Positions 34,814-43,882 of a stretch of DNA of 43,957 bases are shown one piece after another. The notes beneath the pieces are model-generated. The model did no database searches, was not told where the DNA came from, and saw nothing but the letters and a program-made list of their open reading frames with translations. A program made the position numbers and the translations under genes. Numbering within the stretch: the stretch's first letter is position 1; each line of letters starts with the position of its first letter. This DNA is from Psychrobacter sp. 5A.1 (GTDB lineage Bacteria > Pseudomonadota > Gammaproteobacteria > Pseudomonadales > Moraxellaceae), in the NCBI RefSeq assembly GCF_030407455.1, contig NZ_JASDDJ010000025.1:1-43957 (forward strand), read 5' to 3'.

Positions 34814-36874
34814 TTACCAATAGTGATGCCAAGCTATTGCCGTATTTAACGTATCTGAGTCATCTAATATCACATCATTATCAGCCGTTACTGTGTCAGA
34901 ATACGTCACTATCAGTCTGGCATCGTTATTCTTAGATAACTGTTGGCGTACTGTGAGTTTGGTCAGATTAATGGCATTATACCCCTCTCGTTTGGAGGCA
35001 ATATAAGACAACTCAGCACTTTGACTATCACGTTTTGCTCGTAAACCAAGCTCAATACCAATATCTGCATGTTTGTCTTGGTCATGGACAGTCGCATTGA
35101 CCATACCATAGCCAAGTAAATGCTGGCCAAATTTGGCACCTGCACCAATGCCAGCTTGTGCATAAGGGCTATGGTGCTTACACGTAAACCAATCGGTACG
35201 AGCGCCTGTTTTTAGTTGCCAAGACAATTTAGGCTCACTTGATAACGGTTGTCTAAGATCTTCAATCTGTTGCATGTCTAAGAATACAAAATCCGTTAAC
35301 GTCCATTGACGCTCATCAAAACTATAGCCCAATGAAGCCTTGACCGCTTCAAAACGTTTATCAATATCCGTATAGGCGTTGAGTGGGTCTTTCACAAATA
35401 ATGATAAACCAACTTCTGCCATTTCATCAGATAAAACGATTCTGGTCTGCGTGGTTTTATTGCTCAATGCTGGAGACGCTTTATTCGGGACAGGCAGCTG
35501 AGCCAAACCATTACTGGCTGGTAGTGTAAAACGCTGACTGAGCAGCACGCCTTTAAAGGCTTGCTGCTTCGGCGTGTTGTCTTGTGATATTTTATAAGTA
35601 CGATGCAGAATTAAGAAATCAAGTGCAAGTGCTTTGCTCTCTTCGTCCAACGTAGCAAGTGGCGCAGTGTCCTCTGTACGAATGACAGCGTTTATGATGT
35701 CTTGTATTGGCTTTGAGAGCTGTACAAACTTCTCACGCAACTGCGTTTGCTCAGACGGCAAATAACGTACCGAAGATACGAGTGACTCAGACTCAGTTTC
35801 GCCTTCATGCTCTAATAACTGATCGAATACATAATCTGGTGCATACCAAGGGCCTATTCGCTCAGTCGTTTTTACATCGCTTATCAGCTCAAGTATCTCG
35901 CCTGAACGATAACCACAGTTTTGCTTGATGAAGTAATAGTCAAAACGAGCGGATTTTGCTTCATATAAATGGTAGTTCAATAATTGCGTATCGAATGTAT
36001 CAAGATTGAGCACATACTCCCACATATCTCGTTGCTCATTCTTAGAGTATACCGCATCTTGCTTAAAGAATTCCGTCTCCGAAAACCCCGCATCATAAAG
36101 CCCAAAAAGCCCTTTAATAGCGTACATAGCGCCATTTTCATTTGCTGGAATGCGAGCGCCAAAGTTATATGAGCTATTAAGCAAATCCTCGCTAGAAAGC
36201 TCTCTGACATCCTGCACCATAGAATCTGCATCATCTATAGGCATATTGGTCTTGACCAGTACATGACCGAATGATGAGGCTGGATTTTTTAGGTAATTGC
36301 TCACCAAAATCAGGCTTATTTCCTGATTAGGATCTGGTAATTGTGAGCAATTTTTAAGATCGACATTCAATTCAGGTAGGTGATGAGTGAGCCATAAATA
36401 TCTGGCTGGATATTTACAGACGACGCTTTCATCGTTACTTTGCTCTATCGTTGCCAAGAGTTCTGCATAAGGATCAAAATTGCGTTTCGAACGTGGCTTG
36501 GGGTTGGTTAAATAAAAATCTGGCGAGATAACTTCCGCCTTACCATTTTTATAAAATAATAAATGCTGCCACTGAGGATGCTTCGCCAATGACTTTAGGG
36601 TTAAGGGATCGATAACAATATTTTTATTAGTGTTTGGTTTTTGCTCTTGTACTTGCTCTTCTGCCAGTTGTTGTATGCTCTGCTCAAGACTTGGCAAACT
36701 ATTGAGTTCGCTGATAGCCAAATGCGCTTCAATAGCCGTATCAGTGTTAGAAGCAATCTTATCTTCTTTGTCCATCATTACTGGCTTTGGGATATAAGCA
36801 TTTGATTCATCAAGCGCTGCCGCACCAGCAGTCGTTGCCGCAAAACAAGCTACCCATAACAATATTTTTTGCAT
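34814..36874 (-). CDS. DUF4105 (Lnb N-terminal type) protein with C-terminal barrel-like region
   Basis: The 686-residue protein starts with a signal peptide (MQKILLWVACFAATTAGAAA); an in-frame start at 36904 adds 10 residues before it. A DUF4105 domain follows, with NYLKNPASSFGHVLVKTN (His about 204) and FDYYFIKQNCGYRSGEILELI (Cys about 320), probably a catalytic His/Cys pair of a permuted papain-like fold. The last 250 residues are alternating polar/aromatic strands ending in AIAWHHYW; a terminal aromatic residue is usual for outer-membrane barrels. Function is unproven; relatives of this domain include a lipoprotein N-acyltransferase and presumed peptidases. It is the last gene of its strand run before a terminator. 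Confidence 0.82.
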   Translation of the reverse strand: MQKILLWVACFAATTAGAAALDESNAYIPKPVMMDKEDKIASNTDTAIEAHLAISELNSLPSLEQSIQQLAEEQVQEQKPNTNKNIVIDPLTLKSLAKHPQWQHLLFYKNGKAEVISPDFYLTNPKPRSKRNFDPYAELLATIEQSNDESVVCKYPARYLWLTHHLPELNVDLKNCSQLPDPNQEISLILVSNYLKNPASSFGHVLVKTNMPIDDADSMVQDVRELSSEDLLNSSYNFGARIPANENGAMYAIKGLFGLYDAGFSETEFFKQDAVYSKNEQRDMWEYVLNLDTFDTQLLNYHLYEAKSARFDYYFIKQNCGYRSGEILELISDVKTTERIGPWYAPDYVFDQLLEHEGETESESLVSSVRYLPSEQTQLREKFVQLSKPIQDIINAVIRTEDTAPLATLDEESKALALDFLILHRTYKISQDNTPKQQAFKGVLLSQRFTLPASNGLAQLPVPNKASPALSNKTTQTRIVLSDEMAEVGLSLFVKDPLNAYTDIDKRFEAVKASLGYSFDERQWTLTDFVFLDMQQIEDLRQPLSSEPKLSWQLKTGARTDWFTCKHHSPYAQAGIGAGAKFGQHLLGYGMVNATVHDQDKHADIGIELGLRAKRDSQSAELSYIASKREGYNAINLTKLTVRQQLSKNNDARLIVTYSDTVTADNDVILDDSDTLNTAIAWHHYW

Positions 36875-36905
36875 TTTATCCAGATACCCTAAATACATGA
36901 GCAAT

Positions 36906-36940
36906 AAAAAACACGTAAGCGCTGGGCTTACGTGTTTTCA
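36906..36940 (-). terminator. Intrinsic terminator between DUF3015 and DUF4105 genes
   Basis: AAAACACGTAAGC pairs with GCTTACGTGTTTT around the loop GCTGG. On the minus strand TTTTTT follows. It ends the DUF3015 transcript 63 bp past its stop. Confidence 0.85.
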
Positions 36941-37002
36941 TCATAAAATAATCAAAAGCTTCCGCATTCAAATAACAGCTGAATACCTAATACTTTTAAT
37001 CT

Positions 37003-37494
37003 TTAGATAGCACAGCTTTGCTTAACGATACCAAATAGCATCTCTGCATTTTGATCTTGCGTAGCAGTACGATAGGCAGAAGTTTGAGCATATTGACCAT
37101 ATTGTGCACGTACGCTAGCAGCTGAATCACAGTTAGCAACACTCTGTAGTGCTGATAAATGCGCGCCTTGGCCTGAAGCTAGGTCTTTTTCTACACTTGG
37201 GAATGCTTCTTTGATCAAGACAGCAGCTTTAACATTACCACCTTGGCAAGTGGCAGGAGACATAGAATCAGAGGTAGCAGCTGTCGTACCTAGATCCCAA
37301 GTCACGTTAGAGATGATAGCAAGAATAGGGCTTGAGTTACCAAACAAAGCACCACCGATACCACACTGCTTGTAAATCTGTTCGATAGTACGACCCGTAT
37401 CTGCTGTCTTAAAGTTAGAACCAAGATCCGCATTCGCTGCACTAAACGGAATCATAGCAGCAACAACTGAAGCAAACGCAATTTTTTTCAACAT
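37003..37494 (-). CDS. DUF3015 domain secreted protein
   Basis: The 163-residue protein begins with a signal peptide (MLKKIAFASVVAAMIPFSAANA, probable cut before DLGSN). The mature part has the DUF3015 pattern: CGIGGALFGNSSPILAIISNVTWDLGTTAATSDSMSPATC, and later a Cys in SVANCDS and a C-terminal QSCAI. Four Cys could form two disulfides in the periplasm. Function is unknown. It has a strong ribosome binding site (AAGGAC), its own promoter candidate and its own terminator, so it is probably a well-expressed single gene. Confidence 0.88.
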   Translation of the reverse strand: MLKKIAFASVVAAMIPFSAANADLGSNFKTADTGRTIEQIYKQCGIGGALFGNSSPILAIISNVTWDLGTTAATSDSMSPATCQGGNVKAAVLIKEAFPSVEKDLASGQGAHLSALQSVANCDSAASVRAQYGQYAQTSAYRTATQDQNAEMLFGIVKQSCAI

Positions 37495-37598
37495 AAAATG
37501 TCCTTAAAGGAGGATAAAAAATAGGTTATTTGACAATACAATCAAACTTATTATGAGTATCTTTGATTGACATTCCAGAATAATGTTTAACCTTGCGC

Positions 37599-37626
37599 AT
37601 TGTACAAAATAGTAAGAATATAGCAA
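37599..37626 (-). promoter_or_regulatory. Candidate sigma-70 promoter of the DUF3015 gene
   Basis: On the minus strand TTGCTA (plus 37621-37626), a 16-bp spacer and TACAAT (plus 37599-37604) lie about 105 bp upstream of the start codon. The match is good but not perfect. Confidence 0.5.
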
Positions 37627-37975
37627 GTTTTTTTTACATCAGTTTGGTTTGTTTTTAATCAAATTTTTATAACGTTACTCATGCCATATCAATCGTTTTA
37701 CTGTTCATCTATTAGCTACTCATGTTGAATGACTAACACCGCAATATTTTGTTGGCTTCTTTATGATAATCAATCTCTATAAACCCGTTATTTATTCCTA
37801 AAAATTTATTTTTCTTCATAAAAAACAAGTATTTGGAATTATGAGTTTTTTACACAGTAGTAATACTATGACAAGCTCTTTATTGTAAAATATCTATATT
37901 ATTCATACTCATAGGGAGTGTGGGTAACATAGGCAAGAGTATCTGTCTATTTTATAAATTACTTAAAGGTAATGA
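37627..37975. other. AT-rich gap between DUF3015 gene and RlpA-like gene
   Basis: Together with the DUF3015 leader this is a 481-bp divergent region. It is strongly AT-rich. I see no gene; promoters for the RlpA-like gene probably lie near 37880-37910. Confidence 0.4.
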
Positions 37976-38338
37976 ATGTCTTATTTAATCAGGTCCTTGG
38001 TTGTCACGTTATCACTATTGCTGAGTACCACTGTTTTCGCTGGCAACACCAGTTATTACGGTAGTAAGTTTCATGGCAAACGAACGGCTAGTGGTAGTAT
38101 TTTTGATATGCATTCTTTAACTGCTGCTCATAAAACTCTACCATTTGGTACAAAAGTACAAGTAACCAACCAAAAGACAAAGCAGAGTGTTATTGTAAAA
38201 ATCACAGATAGAGGCCCTTTTATTCGAGGTCGTATTCTAGATTTATCAAAAGCCGCTGCTGGTCAAATAAACTGTCAATTATGTACAACGACAATGAAAA
38301 TACTGTCTTACGGTGATGGTAAATATCGTAAGGAATAA
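37976..38338 (+). CDS. RlpA-like double-psi beta-barrel secreted protein
   Basis: The 120-residue protein has a signal peptide (MSYLIRSLVVTLSLLLSTTVFA) and one double-psi barrel: SYYGSKFHGKRTASGSIFDMHSLTAAHKTLPFGTKVQVTNQKTKQSVIVKITDRGPFIRGRILDLSKAAA. The motifs (YYGxxFxGxxTASG, TAAHxTLPFGT, DRGPF) match RlpA lytic transglycosylase domains, which cut naked glycan strands at the septum in Pseudomonas. It lacks the lipobox Cys and the SPOR domain of classic RlpA. So it is a minimal soluble form; peptidoglycan action is inferred. Confidence 0.88.
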   Translation: MSYLIRSLVVTLSLLLSTTVFAGNTSYYGSKFHGKRTASGSIFDMHSLTAAHKTLPFGTKVQVTNQKTKQSVIVKITDRGPFIRGRILDLSKAAAGQINCQLCTTTMKILSYGDGKYRKE

Positions 38339-38344
38339 TGTAAT

Positions 38345-38375
38345 AAAAAGGGAGGGCTAACGCCCTCCCTTTTTT
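38345..38375. terminator. Bidirectional intrinsic terminator
   Basis: AAAAAGGGAGGGC and GCCCTCCCTTTTTT form a 13-bp stem around TAAC. It lies between the convergent RlpA-like and ABC-F genes. Confidence 0.9.
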
Positions 38376-38413
38376 ATAATGGATGATATAAGCCAATACC
38401 GACTGCTGTCTCT

Positions 38414-40435
38414 TTACTCAAATCTGGCTTCCATTTCTTCTAAAGTCGTCATCGATACCAGTAATCTCTCTTCATTATCACTATGCTGCTGCTGTAGCGC
38501 TGTTTGCTCATTGAGTAATACGAGCAAGTCAGACTTACGGCTCTCTTCATACAGATCCGTGTTAGCCAGCTTTTCTTCTAGCGTCACGAGCTGGCCATCA
38601 ATCTTAGCCAATAGCTTTTCTGTGTCTTCTATCTCACGGCGGATAGGTGCAGTGATTTTGCGTTGTTCAGCAGCCAATTTACGCTGTTCTTCTTTACTAA
38701 GTGCAGGCGTTACAGCTTTACTTTTTGATGAAGTATCAGCTGCTTTGTTGCTGATTTGACTATTATCTGTTTCACGTGAAACGAATTTTTTACTCTCTTT
38801 TTTACTTTTCTTCTTGCCAGTATTTTTATCTGATGCGTTCTCTTGTTTGCGCTTTTCTGCCAGCCATTTGCCATAGTCGCTGATGTCGCCATCGAACTCT
38901 TCGATAATACCGTCATGTACCAAAAACAGCTCATCACAAACGTTAGCAATCAACTCTCGATCATGCGAGACCAGTACCACTGCCCCTTCGAAGCCTTGTA
39001 GCGCGATGGTCAATGCTTGACGCATTTGCAAATCTAAATGGTTGGTTGGCTCATCAAGTACCAGCACGTTCGGGCGTTGCCAAACAATTAAGGCTAGCGT
39101 CAAACGCGCACGCTCACCACCTGAGAACAGTTCACTTGGGGTGTCAATACGCTCACCACGGAAGTCAAAGCTACCTAAGAATGAACGTAGCATCGCATCA
39201 GACGTCTTGCCCGCTAGACGACGTAGCATCTCTATCGGAGTGGCTTTAGCATCTAAGATGTCCATTTGATGCTGGTTAAAATAGCCCAGTTTCAGCGTAT
39301 CAGACATACGATACGTGCCTGTTAATACACCAAGCTCACCAACCAACGCCTTAATGAGTGTTGATTTACCTGCGCCATTCATACCTAGCAGGCCAAGACG
39401 CGTATCTGGCGTCACCTGTACATTGGCATTATGCAGCAGTGGTACGTCACTATAACCAATATCCGCTTTCGTCAGCTCAATCAGCGGTGAGCTCATATTG
39501 GCTGGTTCATAAAAACGGAACGAGAACGGGTTGTCCGCCATCATAGGAGACAGCTCCGCCATACGCTCAAGCTGCTTGATACGGCTCTGGGCCTGTTTGG
39601 CTTTACTGGCTTTGGCACGGAAACGGCGAATAAAGTCATCCAAATGTGCCTTGGTTGCTTCTTGCTTCTCAAACGCTTGCTGCTGCTGTGCCATACGCTC
39701 ATGACGGGTGCGAATGAACTGCTGATAGTTACCGGTATAAAGGGTGATTTTTTGTTGTTCGACATGCAAAATATGACCGACCGTCGCATCCAAAAACGCT
39801 TGGTCATGTGAGATGACAATCACGAGACCCATAAAAGCATTGATCCACGTTTCTAGCCAAAGAATCGCATCCAAATCCAAATGGTTGGTCGGCTCATCGA
39901 GCAACATAAGATCCGCACGGCTCATCAAAGTTTTGGCAAGGTTTAAGCGCATACGCCAACCACCCGAAAAACCTTCTACTGGTAGCTCATGCTGACTCGT
40001 CTTAAAGCCAAGACCTGCCATAATTTGCGCCGCTTTGGTGGGCGTACGATAGCCATCAATTTCATCAAACTGCTGATGCAATATCCCAATTTGTTCATCA
40101 CTGACGCTACTCAAATCATTTAGCGAAGCATTAATCTCATACCACTGCTCATCACCGCTCAATACATAATCAATGGCTGTCTGCTTAGTCGCGCCAACTT
40201 CCTGCGCCATATGCGCCACATGCCAGCTGTCAGGAATGCTCACTTCGCCCTTATCAAGGGTCACTTCCGTATCGCCCTTACCCATTCGCGTGAGTAATAA
40301 AGCGAACAAAGTAGATTTGCCAGTGCCGTTATTGCCTGTTAAGCCAACCTTGTGACCCGGATGTAGCTGGAAGCTTGCCCCTGCAAACAATTCACGACCA
40401 TCACGGCGAACACCAACGTCTTTAAATTCGATCAT
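38414..40435 (-). CDS. ABC-F family ATPase (YheS-like)
   Basis: ABC-F proteins have two ABC domains and no membrane part; they act at the ribosome to relieve stalling or give antibiotic protection. Both sites are intact: Walker A GNNGTGKST (about 34-42) with FSGGWRMRLNLA and LMLLDEPTNHLDLD, then GMNGAGKST with FSGGERARLTLA and VLVLDEPTNHLDLQ. The interdomain linker contains RHERMAQQQQAFEKQEATKAHLDDFIRRFRAKASKAKQAQSR. The C-terminus (about 540-673) is a charged coiled coil. At 673 residues it is slightly longer than E. coli YheS (637), which it resembles most. It stands alone on the minus strand. Confidence 0.93.
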   Translation of the reverse strand: MIEFKDVGVRRDGRELFAGASFQLHPGHKVGLTGNNGTGKSTLFALLLTRMGKGDTEVTLDKGEVSIPDSWHVAHMAQEVGATKQTAIDYVLSGDEQWYEINASLNDLSSVSDEQIGILHQQFDEIDGYRTPTKAAQIMAGLGFKTSQHELPVEGFSGGWRMRLNLAKTLMSRADLMLLDEPTNHLDLDAILWLETWINAFMGLVIVISHDQAFLDATVGHILHVEQQKITLYTGNYQQFIRTRHERMAQQQQAFEKQEATKAHLDDFIRRFRAKASKAKQAQSRIKQLERMAELSPMMADNPFSFRFYEPANMSSPLIELTKADIGYSDVPLLHNANVQVTPDTRLGLLGMNGAGKSTLIKALVGELGVLTGTYRMSDTLKLGYFNQHQMDILDAKATPIEMLRRLAGKTSDAMLRSFLGSFDFRGERIDTPSELFSGGERARLTLALIVWQRPNVLVLDEPTNHLDLQMRQALTIALQGFEGAVVLVSHDRELIANVCDELFLVHDGIIEEFDGDISDYGKWLAEKRKQENASDKNTGKKKSKKESKKFVSRETDNSQISNKAADTSSKSKAVTPALSKEEQRKLAAEQRKITAPIRREIEDTEKLLAKIDGQLVTLEEKLANTDLYEESRKSDLLVLLNEQTALQQQHSDNEERLLVSMTTLEEMEARFE

Positions 40436-40910
40436 ATAATTTCTTCATCTCAACAGTAATATAAAAAATAAGGCAATAAAAACACACATCTGGCATGCTA
40501 ACTGGCGGCTATTATTTCAAACGCTTGCCCGATAGGCAAACGATTAAATAACTATTTCAAAACTAAGTATTTATTCAGATAAAAAGCCTTTGGTTTTATA
40601 GTCAATTATGAGGAGCATAAAGGCTCATATATCATGGGTTAAATTCGGTTAGCGGCGTCACTCTTGACAAACGAATCAGCACCCCCATTATGATATACTG
40701 CTAAAAGATAAGTGCTCACAATCAATAAAGCGTGGTGATGGCACAAATACCAGCTTGATATGGCACAAACAGCTTATAATGCACCAATAGCTTTATCCTA
40801 ATAACAGCACCCAATTCAATCAAACGCCGTGCGTATCTTTATTTGCAACCATTTCATTGCAAACCCAAACAGGACGACGACCGCATTTGATCCTAGCAAC
40901 TGAGGTAGAT
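40436..40910. other. Divergent intergenic region between ABC-F gene and erpA
   Basis: This 475-bp gap holds promoters for both genes. TTGACA at 40664-40669 with TATGAT at 40689-40694 (19-bp spacer) and TATAAT near 40774 are possible erpA promoter parts. No gene is supported; a TTG-initiated extension of erpA from 40857 is rejected. Confidence 0.4.
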
Positions 40911-41291
40911 ATGAACGAATCAGCCAACCAATTTAGTCCAAGCTCGAGCCAGCCAGTAGATCCAACGGTATTAAGCCTAACCGATAGTGCCGCACAAAAA
41001 GTACGCCGCCTACGTGAAGAAGAAGGTGATAGCGACCTTATGCTACGCGTCTATGTGACTGGCGGTGGCTGCTCAGGTTTTTCTTATGGGTTTAATTTTG
41101 CCAATGAGTTGAATGAAGATGATGCTAACTTTGACAATGAAGATGTGACCTTAGTGGTTGATTCGCTGAGCTATCAATATCTGCAAGGCTCTACCGTTGA
41201 CTACACTGAAGGGTTAGAAGGCGCACGCTTTATCGTGACCAACCCGAACGCAACGACTACTTGTGGCTGTGGCTCATCATTCTCTATTTAA
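40911..41291 (+). CDS. erpA: Iron-sulfur cluster insertion protein ErpA
   Basis: ErpA is an A-type carrier that delivers Fe-S clusters to apoproteins such as isoprenoid enzymes. The 126-residue protein has the three conserved Cys: Cys54 in [13 protein letters not shown], and Cys118 and Cys120 in [13 protein letters not shown] chose ATG 40911 because GAGGTA lies 7 bp upstream; a TTG at 40857 would add 18 unconserved residues. It stands alone with a terminator behind it. The assignment to ErpA rather than IscA rests on the ending and the lack of isc genes. Confidence 0.93.
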   Translation: MNESANQFSPSSSQPVDPTVLSLTDSAAQKVRRLREEEGDSDLMLRVYVTGGGCSGFSYGFNFANELNEDDANFDNEDVTLVVDSLSYQYLQGSTVDYTEGLEGARFIVTNPNATTTCGCGSSFSI

Positions 41292-41378
41292 ATGCGTGTA
41301 GCCGCTGGATCATTAAGATGCCATTTATACATATATAGTGCGCTATCCTTGTGCTGGCGGGCTTAGAGCATGACAGTC

Positions 41379-41409
41379 AAAGCATCTATCTCTCAGGTAG
41401 ATGCTTTTT
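41379..41409 (+). terminator. Intrinsic terminator downstream of erpA
   Basis: AAAGCATCTA pairs with TAGATGCTTT around TCTCTCAGG, followed by TTTTT. It lies 88 bp past the erpA stop. The rest of the 348-bp erpA-gshA gap contains no gene I can support. Confidence 0.8.
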
Positions 41410-41639
41410 GCTTCCTTGGTTTCAGAGCGCATGAATCATGGCGTTATGTACCAATAATACGACCTAACCACCCATGGAAATTCAGGCAGATAAGCCATTG
41501 TAAAGCTTATCCTATTTGTAATTGTCCGTGGTTTTCAGGGCAGCTTTGAGCTAAACTGACGGAATCCTTAATCCAATATTTACCTCTTTTATGGTCAAGC
41601 GCTAGTCGTGTTTTGATCCGCCATAATAAATAACAATAG

Positions 41640-43223
41640 ATGACTATTATGAGTAATTTTGCGAGTAGCTTTGTAAACTTTGAACTGCCTAGCTGGTTTG
41701 ACAGCGAGCATTTAACAGGCATGTTACGTGGTATCGAAAAAGAAGGTTTGCGCGTCAGGCCTGATGGCTACTTGGCGCAGACGCCGCATCCAGCCAAACT
41801 TGGGTCAAAACTTACCCACCCATTTATCACGACTGACTACTCAGAAAGCCTACTTGAGCTCATCACTGACCCCAAGACTTCACCAAAAGAGACACTCAAT
41901 ATGCTGCGCCAGTTGCACGTATTGGTCTATCAGGGTATGCCTGAGGGTGAGCTGATGTGGCCACTATCAATGCCTTGCATGCTGTCCTCGAATGATGAAG
42001 ATATCCCATTGGCTGATTATGGTAGCTCTAATACGGGTAAGCTAAAAACCCTATATCGTAGTGGTCTGGGCATTCGTTATGGTCGCCGCATGCAAACGAT
42101 TGCAGGTTTGCATTATAACTTGTCTTTTGGTGATACGTTGTTTGAAACATGGCAAGCCAAAACACCAACCGCCCAAACCCAAACGCTAACAGAGTTTAAA
42201 AACGAAAAATACTTAGGGCTTATCCGTAACTTTAAGCGATTAACCAGTCTGGTTCTCTATCTATTGGGTGCCAGTCCAAGCGTTTGTCCTTGTTTCTTAG
42301 CGGGTCGCGAGCATGATTTGGAGCGACTCAACGACTCCACCTATTATAAGCCTGCCGCGACTAGCCTGCGCATGGGTAAGCTTGGCTATACCAATAGCGT
42401 GCAAGAGCAACTTGATATTCGTTATAACTATCTGCCAGAGTACGTCGCTGGTCTACGCCGTGCGATTCAAACGCCACACGAGCGCTTTGCGAAGCTTGGC
42501 CTAGAAGATGCGGATGGCAATCCTATCCAAATTAACAATCATATCCTCCAGATAGAAAATGAATATTACAGCCCTATTCGTCCCAAACAAATTGCGATGA
42601 GTGGTGAGACACCGACCGAAGCACTTGAACGTCGCGGTATTGCCTATGTTGAATTCCGTGCTATCGATCTCGACCCATATAGTGATGTTGGTATTCGTCT
42701 GTCTAGTGCTTGCTTCCTAGAAGTGATGGCGCTGTATTGTCTGTTCAATGACTCGCCAGATCTGCTCCCTGAAGAAGAAGATATCCTAGCCATCAATCTT
42801 GAGCGGGTCGTCAACGAAGGCCGCCGTGATGATTTACACATCATTAATAATGGCCAAGAACAATCTCTCGAAAGCTGGATGCTCACACATTTAGAGCGCA
42901 TGCAGCCACTTGCTGCATTGCTTGATGCTCACTATGGCGGTAATGACTACCGTGCAGCTGTGGCATTGATGCAAGGCAAAGCGGGACACTCTGAATCGAC
43001 TATTTCTGCACAAGTCAATTCTGATAGTCAGCGTTTGGGCAGTCTATGGCAGCTTGGCTTTACGTTGGCTCAGCAGCATCGTGAATCTCTATTGCAGCTG
43101 ACACTCAGCCCAAATAACCAAGCGAAATATGAAGTGTTGGCAGAAAAATCCATCTTACAGCAAGCTGAGATTGAACAGTCTGAGACAGAAGACTTCATGG
43201 AATTTGTGCAACAATATCGCTAA
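41640..43223 (+). CDS. gshA: Glutamate-cysteine ligase GshA
   Basis: GshA joins glutamate and cysteine, the first step of glutathione synthesis. The 527-residue protein matches the proteobacterial class (E. coli 518): GIEKEGLRVRPDGYLAQTPHPAKLGSKLTHPFITTDYSESLLELIT, then AGLHYNLSFGD, PSVCPCFLAG, DLERLNDSTYYKPAATSLRMGKLGYTN and the YVEFRAIDLDPYSDVGI segment. Two ATG codons (41640 and 41649) could start it. It lies upstream of dsbB on the same strand, with a 69-bp gap. Confidence 0.96.
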   Translation: MTIMSNFASSFVNFELPSWFDSEHLTGMLRGIEKEGLRVRPDGYLAQTPHPAKLGSKLTHPFITTDYSESLLELITDPKTSPKETLNMLRQLHVLVYQGMPEGELMWPLSMPCMLSSNDEDIPLADYGSSNTGKLKTLYRSGLGIRYGRRMQTIAGLHYNLSFGDTLFETWQAKTPTAQTQTLTEFKNEKYLGLIRNFKRLTSLVLYLLGASPSVCPCFLAGREHDLERLNDSTYYKPAATSLRMGKLGYTNSVQEQLDIRYNYLPEYVAGLRRAIQTPHERFAKLGLEDADGNPIQINNHILQIENEYYSPIRPKQIAMSGETPTEALERRGIAYVEFRAIDLDPYSDVGIRLSSACFLEVMALYCLFNDSPDLLPEEEDILAINLERVVNEGRRDDLHIINNGQEQSLESWMLTHLERMQPLAALLDAHYGGNDYRAAVALMQGKAGHSESTISAQVNSDSQRLGSLWQLGFTLAQQHRESLLQLTLSPNNQAKYEVLAEKSILQQAEIEQSETEDFMEFVQQYR

Positions 43224-43292
43224 ACCTTAATCGCTAAATTCTGATTGCTACCCAATATCTATTGTAGATAAACACATAAGAGTAACCGCACA

Positions 43293-43823
43293 ATGCGACA
43301 GTTAACCACCTACCGTAACTTGCAAGTATTTTTGGTGCTAATGGCCATAATAGGCATGAGTTTTGCGATGCTCTATTTACAGCGTAATCTAGGGCTCTCA
43401 CCTTGCCCGCTTTGTATTTTTCAGCGTGTTGGTCTCATCATCATGGGTGGTTTTGCCCTGATAGCAGCACTATTTAATCCCAAGTCTAAAGTGATGAGAC
43501 TGCTATTGTGGCTTGGCAGTTTGGCAGGTATTGGTTGGGCGACTTCTGTGGCAGGACGCCATGTTTGGCTACAGCACTTACCTGCTGATCAAGTGCCGTC
43601 ATGTGGTCCAGGGCTTAACTATTGGCTTGACACCCTTCCTATGCTGCAAGTATTCAAAGAGGTTTTTGCAGGCTCAGGCGAATGCGCCGCGATTGACTGG
43701 ACCTTCATGGGACTGAGTATCCCTGAGCAGTCTTTGATTTTCTTCAGTATATTACTCATAGTACATGTGCTGATATTATGGCGTATCATAAAACCTACTA
43801 ATCAAAAGAGTATTGCTCGATAG
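43293..43823 (+). CDS. dsbB: Disulfide bond formation protein DsbB
   Basis: DsbB is the inner-membrane enzyme that reoxidises DsbA and passes electrons to quinone. The 176-residue protein has four membrane segments and both redox Cys pairs: Cys38/Cys41 in SPCPLCIFQR and Cys104/Cys131 in the periplasmic loop. A GLSIPEQSL segment precedes the last helix. The length equals that of E. coli DsbB (176). It follows gshA on the same strand, so two thiol-redox genes are adjacent. Confidence 0.95.
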   Translation: MRQLTTYRNLQVFLVLMAIIGMSFAMLYLQRNLGLSPCPLCIFQRVGLIIMGGFALIAALFNPKSKVMRLLLWLGSLAGIGWATSVAGRHVWLQHLPADQVPSCGPGLNYWLDTLPMLQVFKEVFAGSGECAAIDWTFMGLSIPEQSLIFFSILLIVHVLILWRIIKPTNQKSIAR

Positions 43824-43882
43824 ACCATTAGGCTTTTATCCTTCTACTATCTGCGTCTCTCAAAACAGACATTGCTATCCTC

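Noticed and set aside
40857..40910. N-terminal extension of erpA from a TTG codon
   Set aside because: The extension is not conserved in the family, while the ATG at 40911 has a good ribosome binding site.
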